The notes under the pieces are model-generated. The model had not been told where the DNA came from. It searched no databases and worked only from the letters and a program-made list of their open reading frames with translations. This document shows, piece after piece, positions 1 through 7,471 of a stretch of 64,000 nucleotides of DNA (positions are counted from its first letter, which is position 1; every line of letters begins with the position of its first letter). Origin of the DNA: Fictibacillus nanhaiensis (lineage in GTDB: Bacteria > Bacillota > Bacilli > Bacillales > Fictibacillaceae). The translations under genes were made by a program, and so were the position numbers. The stretch lies in NCBI RefSeq assembly GCF_023715445.1, contig NZ_JAMBOD010000001.1:744001-808000 (forward strand), read 5' to 3'.

Positions 1-162
1 AGTGTTCTGCTTTGCATCGTAAGAGGCAACAATACTGATATTATGTCTCATTTTAAGACGTTTGAACCTGATATTTTCGACATGCTGCCATTAACACTTG
101 AAGAGATCTTTATCTATGAAATGGGGGATGCGGGATATGCCATCAAGAACATCTTGGTTTAA
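1..162 (+). CDS. ABC transporter ATP-binding protein, C-terminal end only (partial)
   Basis: The window opens inside a plus-strand reading frame in frame 1 that ends at a TAA at 160-162. The 53 visible residues contain LTLEEIFIYEM, the tail typical of YtrB-like ATPases of ABC-2 exporters in Bacillaceae. All nucleotide-binding motifs lie before the window. The frame overlaps the start of the downstream permease gene, so the two are translationally coupled and would form one exporter, with ATPase and membrane subunit. The function is inferred from the tail motif and the partner gene; the substrate is unknown. Confidence 0.7.
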   Translation, partial: SVLLCIVRGNNTDIMSHFKTFEPDIFDMLPLTLEEIFIYEMGDAGYAIKNILV

Positions 163-2104
163 TAAAGAGATTGTCGCTCAGAGTTTAAGAAACACAGGCT
201 GGGTAGGTATCGTTTACTTATTTGGCTTAGTATTTGCCATACCTTTAAGAATTCTGATGGACTACACGAGACCGGATGGAAGCTACAATCAGACTTATTT
301 AAATCTATTCTCAATCCAGCTGGAGATTCAGGTTTTTCTCATGTTCGGTATCCCTATCCTGCTCGCCATATTTTTATTCCGTTATATGCATGTGAAAAAC
401 GCTTCAGACTTTATGCACAGCTTACCGATTAAGCGTTCTAGCATCTATAACCACTATGTGAGCATGGGGATCATATTGTTAGTACTCCCTATCTTAATAG
501 TTGGTCTTATTCTCTTCATCATGCACAGTACGATGAACATAGAATACTATTTTACTTCGGTAGAGTTACGTGAATGGTTGTTGACGACAGTTATCGTAGC
601 AGTTTTCATATTCTTCACGACGGTGTTTGCAGGAATGTTAACTGGGATCTCAGCGATGCAAGGTATCTTTTCATTCGTATTATTGATCTTCCCTTTAGCA
701 ATAAGTATTCTAACGGCATTTAACTTATCTTTTTTATTAAAAGGATTCCCGCATAATTATTATATAGATAGTCAGTTTCAGAAATACTCACCCATTACGA
801 TAGTGGACCGATTGATCAACGACAAGATGGGATCTACAGAACTCGTAATCTATCTGATCCTAAGTGCGGTTCTTTATGTACTAGCTCTACAGATCTATAA
901 GATTCGAAAGACAGAGATGGTTTCGCAAGCTGTAGGGTTTCCGCAGTTAAAACCAGTGTTTATCTATGGTGTCACCTTCTGCATGATGCTTTTCGGAGGA
1001 CTATATTTTGGTGAGACACAAAAGAGCTCATTCTGGATCGTCTTTGGCTATATCGTAGGATCCTTGATCGGATATTTGATCGCTCAGATGATCGTAGAGA
1101 AAACATGGAGGGTGTTTACAAAGATAAAAGGCTATACCGTATATGTTGTGATAATTGCTGCCCTGTTCTTCCTGTTTCAGTTCGATGTTACGGGTTACGA
1201 AAAAAGAGTTCCAGAAGTTCAGGACATCAAGGGTGTTTATGTTGGTGACGGCTACTATGATTTCAAGGAAATAGAGGACCCTGTATTCATCAACGATCAA
1301 AAGAAACTTTATTCAGATCCCGAGAACATAGGGGCGGTGAATGCCCTTCATAAACAGCTGATCCAAGAAAGTGAGACGAACGGCGCAAAGGATCAGATCT
1401 TTATTCTCTATGAACTTAAAGATGGAAGCAGGCTCACCCGCGAATATAAAATACCATCAAAGAAGCAATATGCTTCTTACTTGAAGCCGGTATATGAATC
1501 ACTCGAATATAAAGAAGCGAATTATCCCCTCTTAACCGTAGATCCAACAAAAGTGGACCGTATTCGCTTTAGTGCATCTGGACCTGTTTCCAAGAACCTC
1601 TCTGTTTCTGATCCAACGGAAATTTCACAAATCTTAGAAGCTCTAAAAGAGGATATTCAAAACGAGACCTTCGAGGAAGTGACGACAGACCGCGCATCTC
1701 TCTCTTATGTAGAATTGGCACTAGATAATAACAAGAGGATAAACTTGGATTTTAAGTCAGGGTACGACGAGCTGAGTGACCTCCTGGAATCTAAAAAGAA
1801 GCTTAAGGATGTGGTAGTTACGCCAGATGACATTGAATATGCCGTTGTGTTTAAGGATGTAGAGGTCAAAAGAGATCCTCAGATGCAAGAGGTTGATGAA
1901 GGATGGGTCAAGGAGATGATCCAAGAGGGAAAAGCCATAAAGGTCACCGAAAAGGATAACCTCGAAGAGGCATTGCGTAATTTCAGCTACGGAGAAAGAG
2001 GAGAATACCTGATCGCCTTTTATTATAAAGATCATCCATATACAGAGGTACACACGTTCGCAGAACAGTTGGTTCCAAGTTTTATCAAGGAACACTTTGA
2101 GTAA
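137..2104 (+). CDS. ABC transporter permease, large membrane protein (DUF6449-like)
   Basis: Membrane subunit of the exporter whose ATPase ends just inside this gene. The start is taken at ATG 137 (MPSRTSWFNKEI) behind a GGGGGA run; in-frame starts at 98, 116 and 128 lie deeper in the ATPase gene and lack a better ribosome site. About the first 350 residues hold hydrophobic segments (near GIVYLFGLVFAIPL, VFLMFGIPILLAIFL, IILLVLPILIVGLIL, FSFVLLIFPLAISIL and others). The rest, about 280 residues, is soluble and charged and probably lies outside the membrane. This layout is typical of YtrC/D-like permeases with an appended domain. The sigma factor gene follows after 18 bases, so they are likely one transcript. 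Substrate not recognisable. Confidence 0.75.
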   Translation: MPSRTSWFNKEIVAQSLRNTGWVGIVYLFGLVFAIPLRILMDYTRPDGSYNQTYLNLFSIQLEIQVFLMFGIPILLAIFLFRYMHVKNASDFMHSLPIKRSSIYNHYVSMGIILLVLPILIVGLILFIMHSTMNIEYYFTSVELREWLLTTVIVAVFIFFTTVFAGMLTGISAMQGIFSFVLLIFPLAISILTAFNLSFLLKGFPHNYYIDSQFQKYSPITIVDRLINDKMGSTELVIYLILSAVLYVLALQIYKIRKTEMVSQAVGFPQLKPVFIYGVTFCMMLFGGLYFGETQKSSFWIVFGYIVGSLIGYLIAQMIVEKTWRVFTKIKGYTVYVVIIAALFFLFQFDVTGYEKRVPEVQDIKGVYVGDGYYDFKEIEDPVFINDQKKLYSDPENIGAVNALHKQLIQESETNGAKDQIFILYELKDGSRLTREYKIPSKKQYASYLKPVYESLEYKEANYPLLTVDPTKVDRIRFSASGPVSKNLSVSDPTEISQILEALKEDIQNETFEEVTTDRASLSYVELALDNNKRINLDFKSGYDELSDLLESKKKLKDVVVTPDDIEYAVVFKDVEVKRDPQMQEVDEGWVKEMIQEGKAIKVTEKDNLEEALRNFSYGERGEYLIAFYYKDHPYTEVHTFAEQLVPSFIKEHFE

Positions 2105-2122
2105 ACAGAGAGGAGATCATTC

Positions 2123-2662
2123 GTGTCGACCATCAGCAATCATTTAGATCCGTTGGATTTTACGGCGATCTATCAAAAATTTTATAAGAGAGTTTATGCG
2201 ATCGCGATCAAGATCAGCAGAGACGTGTTTTTGGCAGAAGATATCATTCAAGAGACATTCATGAAAGCCTTTAAAAAGATGGATACGATAATGGATTCTT
2301 CAAAGATTGGACCTTGGCTTTCAAAGATTGCTTCAAACACAGCCATTGATTTTATGAGAAGAGACAAGAAGACGAACGAAACACTTACAGATTACAACGA
2401 CTTCAACAAGATAGAGAATGAATGGCTAAAAGCAGTCTATCGAGCAAAAGAGATAACACAGTTCGATGAGCAGGAAATTTCTGAAGAGATAATGAACTTA
2501 AACCCAAAAGAACGCAGTATATTTAACCTGAAGTATCAGGATGGCCTAAAAGAAGAAGAGATTGCTCATAAGCTCAACATATCACGTGCAGCTGTAAAAT
2601 CAAGGTTGTATAGAGCAAGACAAAATATAAAAACTGGATTGATGAATTCCCACTTCAAATAG
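2123..2662 (+). CDS. RNA polymerase sigma factor, ECF-type (sigma-70 family)
   Basis: A 179-residue sigma factor with region 2 at about residues 12-78 (YQKFYKRVYAIAIKISRD, then AEDIIQETFMKAF and WLSKIASNTAIDFMRR) and region 4 at about 122-172 (LNPKERSIFNLKYQDGL followed by the helix-turn-helix EEIAHKLNISRAAVKSRLYRAR). Length and two-domain layout fit extracytoplasmic-function sigma factors. The start is GTG 2123 with AGGAG seven bases upstream. It follows the ABC permease gene closely, and no anti-sigma gene is visible beside it. This could mean the transporter protein takes part in signalling, but that is only inference. The regulon cannot be read from the sequence. Confidence 0.88.
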   Translation: MSTISNHLDPLDFTAIYQKFYKRVYAIAIKISRDVFLAEDIIQETFMKAFKKMDTIMDSSKIGPWLSKIASNTAIDFMRRDKKTNETLTDYNDFNKIENEWLKAVYRAKEITQFDEQEISEEIMNLNPKERSIFNLKYQDGLKEEEIAHKLNISRAAVKSRLYRARQNIKTGLMNSHFK

Positions 2663-2678
2663 AAGTGGGTTTTATTTT
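2649..2678 (+). terminator. Terminator overlapping the end of the sigma factor gene
   Basis: A 7-bp stem CCCACTT/AAGTGGG with a seven-base loop is followed by TTTTATTTT. The stem includes the last codons and the TAG stop of the sigma factor gene. Confidence 0.85.
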
Positions 2679-3099
2679 AAGCTGTTAAGAATAAAGCATA
2701 GTGATGCTGCTTTATCGATCGGTTCATGTTCGAGGATGATGTCTTTCCGCTTACTCTCTAATCCCTCAACTTGCCCCACGATATCAAACACCCGGTAGAC
2801 CGAAGATAAGGTATCTTCTCTTTCTTTCCATTCTCAGCATTTTCTTTTTCCAGCCATGTCCAAAACACAATGATATGGGACTTTGCTCCTTTTTTCACCT
2901 TTCCGCCTGCCTCGGTGATCTGCTTGAACGTCGCATACTCTCCACCTGGAAGTAAGAAGGCATTGATGCCCCGGTATGGTCTTTGTGTCTTCCAATTCAC
3001 GCCTCCACCGTTCATCCAATGCCTTTGCCATGGTACTACGCCTTTTTCAAGCTCTTCGATGATCCTCTGTGTCACCATCTCGTAAACACTTTTTTTCAT
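2672..3099 (-). pseudogene. ArdC-like antirestriction protein, frameshifted remnant
   Basis: ATG 3099 has a strong GAGGAGGAG ribosome site. The first about 100 residues (MKKSVYEMVTQRIIEELEKG, VPWQRHW, RGINAFLL, ITEAGGKVKKGAK, PYLR) are the N-terminal ssDNA-binding domain of ArdC-family (DUF1738) proteins. After PYLR the frame breaks and stops at 2758. One base is missing near 2792: shifting the frame restores YRVFDIVGQVEGLESKRK, which is what the family continues with, but that frame also ends early at 2672. The catalytic half of a normal protein of about 300 residues is gone. ArdC proteins are plasmid or conjugative-element genes, so this is a leftover of past transfer. Confidence 0.75.
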
Positions 3100-3466
3100 G
3101 TCTTTCTCCTCCTCATCAATTTTTGTCTTCCGAAGCGGATTCCTATTCCCTAAGGGAAGGATTTTCGCCCCTTTGACATGGAGATGAAAACGAGAATAGA
3201 CAGAGGTCAAGGGTCCCAGCAAAAAAAATTTTAGGTGTGAGCAAAAGCGAATGAAAAGTTTTTTGCCCCTTGAACGTATGGCGAAACGGCTTATCTTGCT
3301 GCAGGTAAGGTTCGGGTGTCCTTCCTGCTGCAAGGTTAGTCCGGTTTTTCCGTTTTACGATTCGGAAGACAAAGGGCGAAATACAAAAAGGCAGCCGCAC
3401 GGGCTGCCCTCCTCTATAAATTACTCCTTTTAACAGTAGAAGCATTCAATGTTCTGTAGTTATTCT
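3100..3466. other. Intergenic stretch, no gene recognised
   Basis: Open frames here on both strands have no ribosome sites and no recognisable protein content. The stretch holds the ardC ribosome site at 3107-3115 and a minus-strand terminator at 3384-3408. Confidence 0.5.
3384..3408 (-). terminator. Terminator after the DUF1761 gene
   Basis: Read on the minus strand, GGCAGCC and GGCTGCC form a 7-bp GC-rich stem with a short loop followed by TTTTT. It lies about 60 bases downstream of the DUF1761 remnant. Confidence 0.75.
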
Positions 3467-3884
3467 TTATCTCCAACCGCCTAAGATTAACCCCATTATT
3501 GTAAATGTGATGACATGATAGCCGGCATTAATCATAAACAGTCTTATTGTTTTTCGTTCAAACAAATAGGTGATTCCCATTGCGGCCGCTACCCAAAAAA
3601 GTCCAGCCATGAACCCTGCTGAAGCACCCGTCATAGCATCTCTCTCTGGTCCTAAAAACAAAACCAAAACAAAAGATATGATTAAGGATAATATAAAGGC
3701 AACACCAAAAATTTTCGTCATATTGTTATTTTTTAGAGTTTTATCATCAAAGCCGTTTTCCGCCATCCAGACTTTTCCGCATATAACAGAATACCATAGA
3801 TAGACCACCTATAAAAAATGCCGAGAGTGCTGAGACTATTACTGCTAAGTAATTAATAGATTCTATTGATTGATTTAAATCCAT
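3467..3884 (-). pseudogene. DUF1761-type membrane protein gene broken by a 4-bp duplication
   Basis: Read from ATG 3884, the product begins MDLNQSIESINYLAVIVSAL and AFFIGGL, then loses the frame. The other frame continues with WYSVICGKVWMAENGF and three hydrophobic segments to ILGGWR. Joined, this is a full-length four-helix DUF1761-like membrane protein of about 137 residues. The break is a tandem copy of four bases (ATAG ATAG on the plus strand, 3796-3803). Removing one copy restores GGLWYSV, the family pattern. A GTG at 3808 could in principle start the C-terminal part, but no ribosome site supports it. The family has no known function. Confidence 0.7.
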
Positions 3885-4284
3885 TCGTTTCCACCCGTTC
3901 TAATAATTTTGATAACTGCAACACTATGAATTGTGAAGAAAAAGAAAGTGTATTGTAAAGAATGGACGATCTTAACGGGATGATCTTTCCGCATTATCTT
4001 TTAATATAGTCATTTGTTTCTTCAATGTCCGTTTAATAATTCCGCGAAAAAGAATATTCATGAATTTACCAAATAAAGTTTTACTTTCTATATCCTGCAC
4101 TTTTCTTTCTTGAGTAATGGCCGTCGCCTTATACAGCAATAGCACCCGTTTGCTGTATAAGAAGATGTAGGACTATCTAATCAAAATTAGCAGATAATTC
4201 CAAATTTTAATTTGAAATAAAAAAAGGTACCCAATTAGGCACCTTTTTGTTTTCAAATTTCACAGGTGTTTGTTCGTTTATATA
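3885..4284. other. Intergenic stretch with a long perfect inverted repeat and a protein-like open frame
   Basis: Contains a 12-bp perfect inverted repeat (CTTATACAGCAA at 4130-4141, TTGCTGTATAAG at 4152-4163) with AGCACCCG in its loop, and a bidirectional terminator at 4219-4249. On the minus strand about 70 codons are open without a start (around 4185-3970; includes ITQERKVQDIES and FMNILFRGIIKRTLKKQM). It may be the tail of a decayed gene but is not recognised. Confidence 0.4.
4219..4249. terminator. Bidirectional terminator
   Basis: AAAAAGGTACC and GGCACCTTTTT form a stem with one mismatch and A/T runs on both sides. It lies downstream of the minus-strand Cys/His-rich gene. Confidence 0.7.
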
Positions 4285-4608
4285 TCATCTTTTCTTTCTC
4301 TTTTTATGACTGCAATCTCCAAATCCATGGCCAGACCCATTGTCTGAACTATTGTCTGAAGCACTGTTTCTAGCTCCTGAAACCACTTGAACTCTTTCTA
4401 ACCTGTTTCTACAACGTCTTCGCCATTCGTTATCATTTCGATGTTTATTCCAACTACATTTGTCACACTTATTTCTTTTTTCATGGCAGTCACACTTGTG
4501 ATGTTTATGATCGTCTTTTTTGTGACAGCCACAATCATGATGTTTACAATCATCTTTCTTATGGCAACCACAAGAATGGTTGCTCGAAGAACTTTCCTTC
4601 CAACTCAT
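4285..4608 (-). CDS. Cys/His/Lys-rich small protein, function unknown
   Basis: A 107-residue protein behind a clear AAAGGGGG ribosome site, eight bases before ATG 4608. Residues 12-55 carry near-repeats of CGCHKKDD with interleaved HH and CxC pairs (CGCHKKDDCKHHD, CGCHKKDDHKHHK, CDCHEKRNKCDKC). Such spacing suggests metal binding or disulfide cross-linking. The second half is Arg/Ser/Asn-rich and ends in KKRKKR. There is no signal peptide or membrane segment. Small Cys/His-rich proteins occur in spore coats, and a CATAAAATA box resembling a sigma-K -10 lies upstream near 4660, but its -35 spacing is poor. Coat protein or metal chelator is therefore only a suggestion. Confidence 0.6.
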   Translation of the reverse strand: MSWKESSSSNHSCGCHKKDDCKHHDCGCHKKDDHKHHKCDCHEKRNKCDKCSWNKHRNDNEWRRRCRNRLERVQVVSGARNSASDNSSDNGSGHGFGDCSHKKRKKR

Positions 4609-4781
4609 AACTAAAACCCCCTTTAGTTCTCGAAGGTAAACCTTCGATTATAATATTTTATGAGATAAATTAGAAAGTGCTTGTACATATTGAATACCAG
4701 CACCCTGATAATGCTGAGTGCTGTTGCAATACTGAATATAAATGTTGAAATCATTCGTTTCCTCTGTACTTTAGTAATTTA

Positions 4782-4823
4782 AAATGCACTTCTTCTTTCT
4801 GAAGAAATATACCCGTTGAACAG
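4782..4823. repeat. Dispersed hairpin repeat, copy 1
   Basis: Carries TGCACTTCTTC, a short loop, GAAGAA and then ACCCGTTGAAC. The same order is seen in copies at 9221-9264, 11141-11164 (interrupted) and, more degenerate, 14294-14367. It ends close to a decayed open frame and may act as a terminator hairpin. Confidence 0.55.
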
Positions 4824-4825
4824 TC

Positions 4826-4954
4826 TTAATTAGAAGATTGCTTAGCTTTTCTGGTGTGATAAGCAAGAACAAAAGGAATTAAGGGGAGTAGTACAAGCAT
4901 TCTTAACCAATTCTCTGCCCCACCAAAATATAGACACGGTAGTTTATTTACTTG
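4826..4954 (-). pseudogene. C-terminal fragment of a membrane protein (decayed)
   Basis: The minus-strand frame is open from 4954 to TAA 4826-4828 and reads KLPCLYFGGAENWLR, then LVLLPLIPFVLAYHTRKAK: a hydrophobic helix with positive residues after it, like the tail of a membrane protein. There is no upstream start or ribosome site, and a stop lies just before it. An internal ATG could give a 24-residue peptide, but it has no ribosome site. Confidence 0.35.
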
Positions 4955-5205
4955 TTATCAATTTTTTCAAAAAAAAAAAGCGACTGAAATATGCCGCAAC
5001 CACCGTTTTAAACTCTGTAGGTACTAATTAAGCCTATAAAATTAAAATCCTTTACTCTGCTTGTAATTCGATAAATGCTTGGTTGAAGATTCCCTTCATT
5101 TTTTCCATCTAGGTTCGTTCTTAATTAAACCATGGTTTGTGTTAAGTAAGCATAACAACATAGATGTGGATCAATATTCTTTTTGGGTATTAGAAACTTA
5201 TTTTA

Positions 5206-5236
5206 TTAAAAGAGTAGGCAGCTACCTACTCTTTTA
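5206..5236 (-). terminator. Terminator of the ger operon
   Basis: TTAAAAGAGTAGG and CCTACTCTTTTAA form a 13-bp perfect stem right after the gerC stop, with a T-run on the minus strand. Confidence 0.85.
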
Positions 5237-5237
5237 A

Positions 5238-6350
5238 TTACTCTGTAATACCGGTTCGAATGAGTTTGAAATCGACTGAAATACCATATTTCATGGTTCT
5301 ATATTTTTGATGCCATTCCTTTCTTGTCAAGTTCGCAAATCGGACAGAACTTCTGTAAGTCTCCCCGAATCCAAAAACATCAGAATTACGCTCCTGGCAA
5401 TAGGCGATTACCTTTTGTGCTTCTAGTTTTAACTTAAGACCAATAGCTTTTTCTAGCAATTGGATGTTCTTAGGGTTTTTTAGGTCGAGTTCTCCCTGTA
5501 GTTCTAATAATCTTCCTTTTACATCCAAATCGATATCAAACCGAGGTTGTGTTTTATCAACAAGTTTTACTTTTTTCGAACTCTTAATGGTATCGATGAC
5601 TGTTGTTACTTTGTGTTTCTTACCTCGTATATCTTTTACTGGGAATGTGAGTTCAATACTTCCCGTACGGTACTCATCACGAATTAATTTTACAAAAAAG
5701 CTTTCATCGGGTGAGAGTTTACCGACCATCTTATCATTTCTCATGATCGCGTTGCCAGTTACGATTATAGAATTACCGCTTCGTTTGATCAACGGTAGGA
5801 CCGGATCAATTCCTATGGAGTAATAACTTTGTCGAACTTCCTGGAGTGTCGAGTTTGAGATCTGTTCCCTATCCGTCAGCTGCCCGATCAGATTGAACAA
5901 ATGTTGCCCGATATCAGGAATGTTTTTATAATCATGTTTTAGGAGATCTTCGGTAGCTCCTTCGACTACTCCAATATAGATAAGATCACTGATAGAAGGA
6001 TCTCTAGCCAAAGTATCAGCGTAAGGTTTTATCCCTTTTTTAGAAATCTCCTCATTGTAAAGGGCTACACGTAACTGCCCTGATTGAAGCTTTTTTGATG
6101 CTTTAAGATTCGCATCTAAACGGGAACCTTTGCTGGTTTGGGCCTTACTTGCAATAACGTCAATATTCCTTGCAGCTTCGGGGTTGATCTGTAGAACAAC
6201 TAAGGTCGCTTTAACCTTGTTGTCTTTTTCTAAATCATAACCTACTGTCGTGATCAGACCGATTTCTTCTAGGATTTTTTTTTCAGCACAACCACTCAGT
6301 AAAATTAAGCAAACAATCCATGGAAAAAATGATGTACACCACCTTTTCAT
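5238..6350 (-). CDS. Spore germination protein GerC type (Ger(x)C lipoprotein)
   Basis: A 370-residue lipoprotein subunit of a nutrient germinant receptor. The signal peptide ends in a lipobox (ILLSGC, Cys21), so it is anchored to the outer face of the spore inner membrane. The following ILEEIGLITTVGYDLEKD is the usual start of Ger(x)C proteins. Domains 1 and 2 (about 25-200) and the C-terminal domain (about 210-365, with IELTFPVKDIRG and the terminal helix region with GFGETYR) match family length. It starts one base after the gerB stop and is the last gene of gerA-gerB-gerC. Germinant specificity cannot be read. Confidence 0.9.
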   Translation of the reverse strand: MKRWCTSFFPWIVCLILLSGCAEKKILEEIGLITTVGYDLEKDNKVKATLVVLQINPEAARNIDVIASKAQTSKGSRLDANLKASKKLQSGQLRVALYNEEISKKGIKPYADTLARDPSISDLIYIGVVEGATEDLLKHDYKNIPDIGQHLFNLIGQLTDREQISNSTLQEVRQSYYSIGIDPVLPLIKRSGNSIIVTGNAIMRNDKMVGKLSPDESFFVKLIRDEYRTGSIELTFPVKDIRGKKHKVTTVIDTIKSSKKVKLVDKTQPRFDIDLDVKGRLLELQGELDLKNPKNIQLLEKAIGLKLKLEAQKVIAYCQERNSDVFGFGETYRSSVRFANLTRKEWHQKYRTMKYGISVDFKLIRTGITE

Positions 6351-6351
6351 A

Positions 6352-7458
6352 TTAACTTGCCCCTTTTTTCAAAAGTTTCCGTTTTACCAATGCAAAAAGA
6401 TATAGAATGACAGGATAGACAGTGACTACAAAGAAAGCAAACTTAGCAAAGACTCCGTTTAAAGTGTTTACTTGGTTCCGTGTAACAAAGAACTGTATAC
6501 CTATTATCGTGAGTATAGAAATGCCCCAGATTGTATTTTTACTCTTGATGTTGAAAATACGTTCTATCCCCCTGCTAGCAGACCACATGTATAAAATTAA
6601 GTTTGGCAGGATGATTAACATCCAGTAAGTAATTGCAACATATTCAAATCTTTCGATAAAAGGGAGCCTGACTACTTTAAACAAAGACAAAGTCGCCCAT
6701 ATTGTTCTTTCCAACTGTTCACCACTAAAATAAACAGTTGAAACGACCATAAGAGACGTATAGATTAAAGTTGTAAAGACCACCCCTAGTTGAGCGAATT
6801 TTTGTACCTTCTTCTTTTCCTTCACATAGGGATAGATCGTGTATAGGATTTCATAGCCTAATACCGTGAACGTCATATGATAAGCACCTTTTAACAAACT
6901 AATCATATCCGCCTCAAACATTGGCAGCATCTGTTTCCAATTAGCATATTTCATAGGATATGCGATAAAGATTAGGAGCCATAGTGATAGGGTCACGCTA
7001 AAAAAAGCGATTCCTACGATACTTCGGATTCCTGAATTTATACCGTAAATGACAAGTAACAACATAGATGAAGATAAAAACCATAAAGGAAGTTCCGGGA
7101 AGATCCATGCTTGTATAACTTCTATATAGTTCCGCAGTACAACAAAAAAACTCATGATTAAGTAGAAAATGTAACTAACATTTAAGAGCTTTCCTATTAT
7201 GAGACCAAAGAGGTCATGATGGATTCCGTATATGTCAGTTGAACTGTATAATTCTAGCGTCTTAATAATCATAAAGACGAGCAGGTTAGTCGCAACACCT
7301 GAGATGATTACTGAAATCCAAGCATCCTGATGGGCATTTTGAAAGATGATCCTTTGAAACCCTTGCACACCAACACCTATTTGAGTCGCATGAACTACAA
7401 AGAATATTAAGAATGCGTTGAAAAGATAGTGTGACTTTATTTTAAGTACCACCTCCAT
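6352..7458 (-). CDS. Spore germination protein GerB type (amino acid permease-like)
   Basis: A 368-residue integral membrane protein of the spore germination permease family, distantly related to APC amino acid transporters. About ten hydrophobic helices are visible (for example LFNAFLIFFVVHATQIGVGV, VATNLLVFMIIKTL, FYLIMSFFVVLRNYI, MLIILPNLILYMWSASRGIERIF, FFVVTVYPVILYLFAL). The N-terminal VGVQGFQRII is characteristic. In the receptor the B subunit is thought to bind the germinant. The gene begins 13 bases after gerA. The chosen ATG 7458 has a weak GGCGGTG upstream; a GTG two codons in is the alternative. Confidence 0.9.
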   Translation of the reverse strand: MEVVLKIKSHYLFNAFLIFFVVHATQIGVGVQGFQRIIFQNAHQDAWISVIISGVATNLLVFMIIKTLELYSSTDIYGIHHDLFGLIIGKLLNVSYIFYLIMSFFVVLRNYIEVIQAWIFPELPLWFLSSSMLLLVIYGINSGIRSIVGIAFFSVTLSLWLLIFIAYPMKYANWKQMLPMFEADMISLLKGAYHMTFTVLGYEILYTIYPYVKEKKKVQKFAQLGVVFTTLIYTSLMVVSTVYFSGEQLERTIWATLSLFKVVRLPFIERFEYVAITYWMLIILPNLILYMWSASRGIERIFNIKSKNTIWGISILTIIGIQFFVTRNQVNTLNGVFAKFAFFVVTVYPVILYLFALVKRKLLKKGAS

Positions 7459-7471
7459 TATTTACACCGCC

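Larger units (their letters stand above)
4609..5237. other. Gene-poor stretch between the Cys/His-rich gene and the ger operon
   Basis: Besides hairpin repeat copy 1, the decayed membrane-protein tail and the ger terminator, nothing supported is seen. A short palindrome (CGAAGG, spacer, CCTTCG near 4633-4650) lies just upstream of the Cys/His-rich gene. The rest is AT-rich sequence with stops in all frames. Confidence 0.5.

Noticed and set aside
2123-2662. C-terminal half of sigK
   Set aside because: It is a complete two-region ECF-type sigma factor on the plus strand, not the region 4 fragment of sigma-K.
3143-3445. Overlapping open frames on both strands upstream of the ArdC remnant
   Set aside because: No ribosome sites, no membrane or domain pattern, and frames on opposite strands shadow each other.
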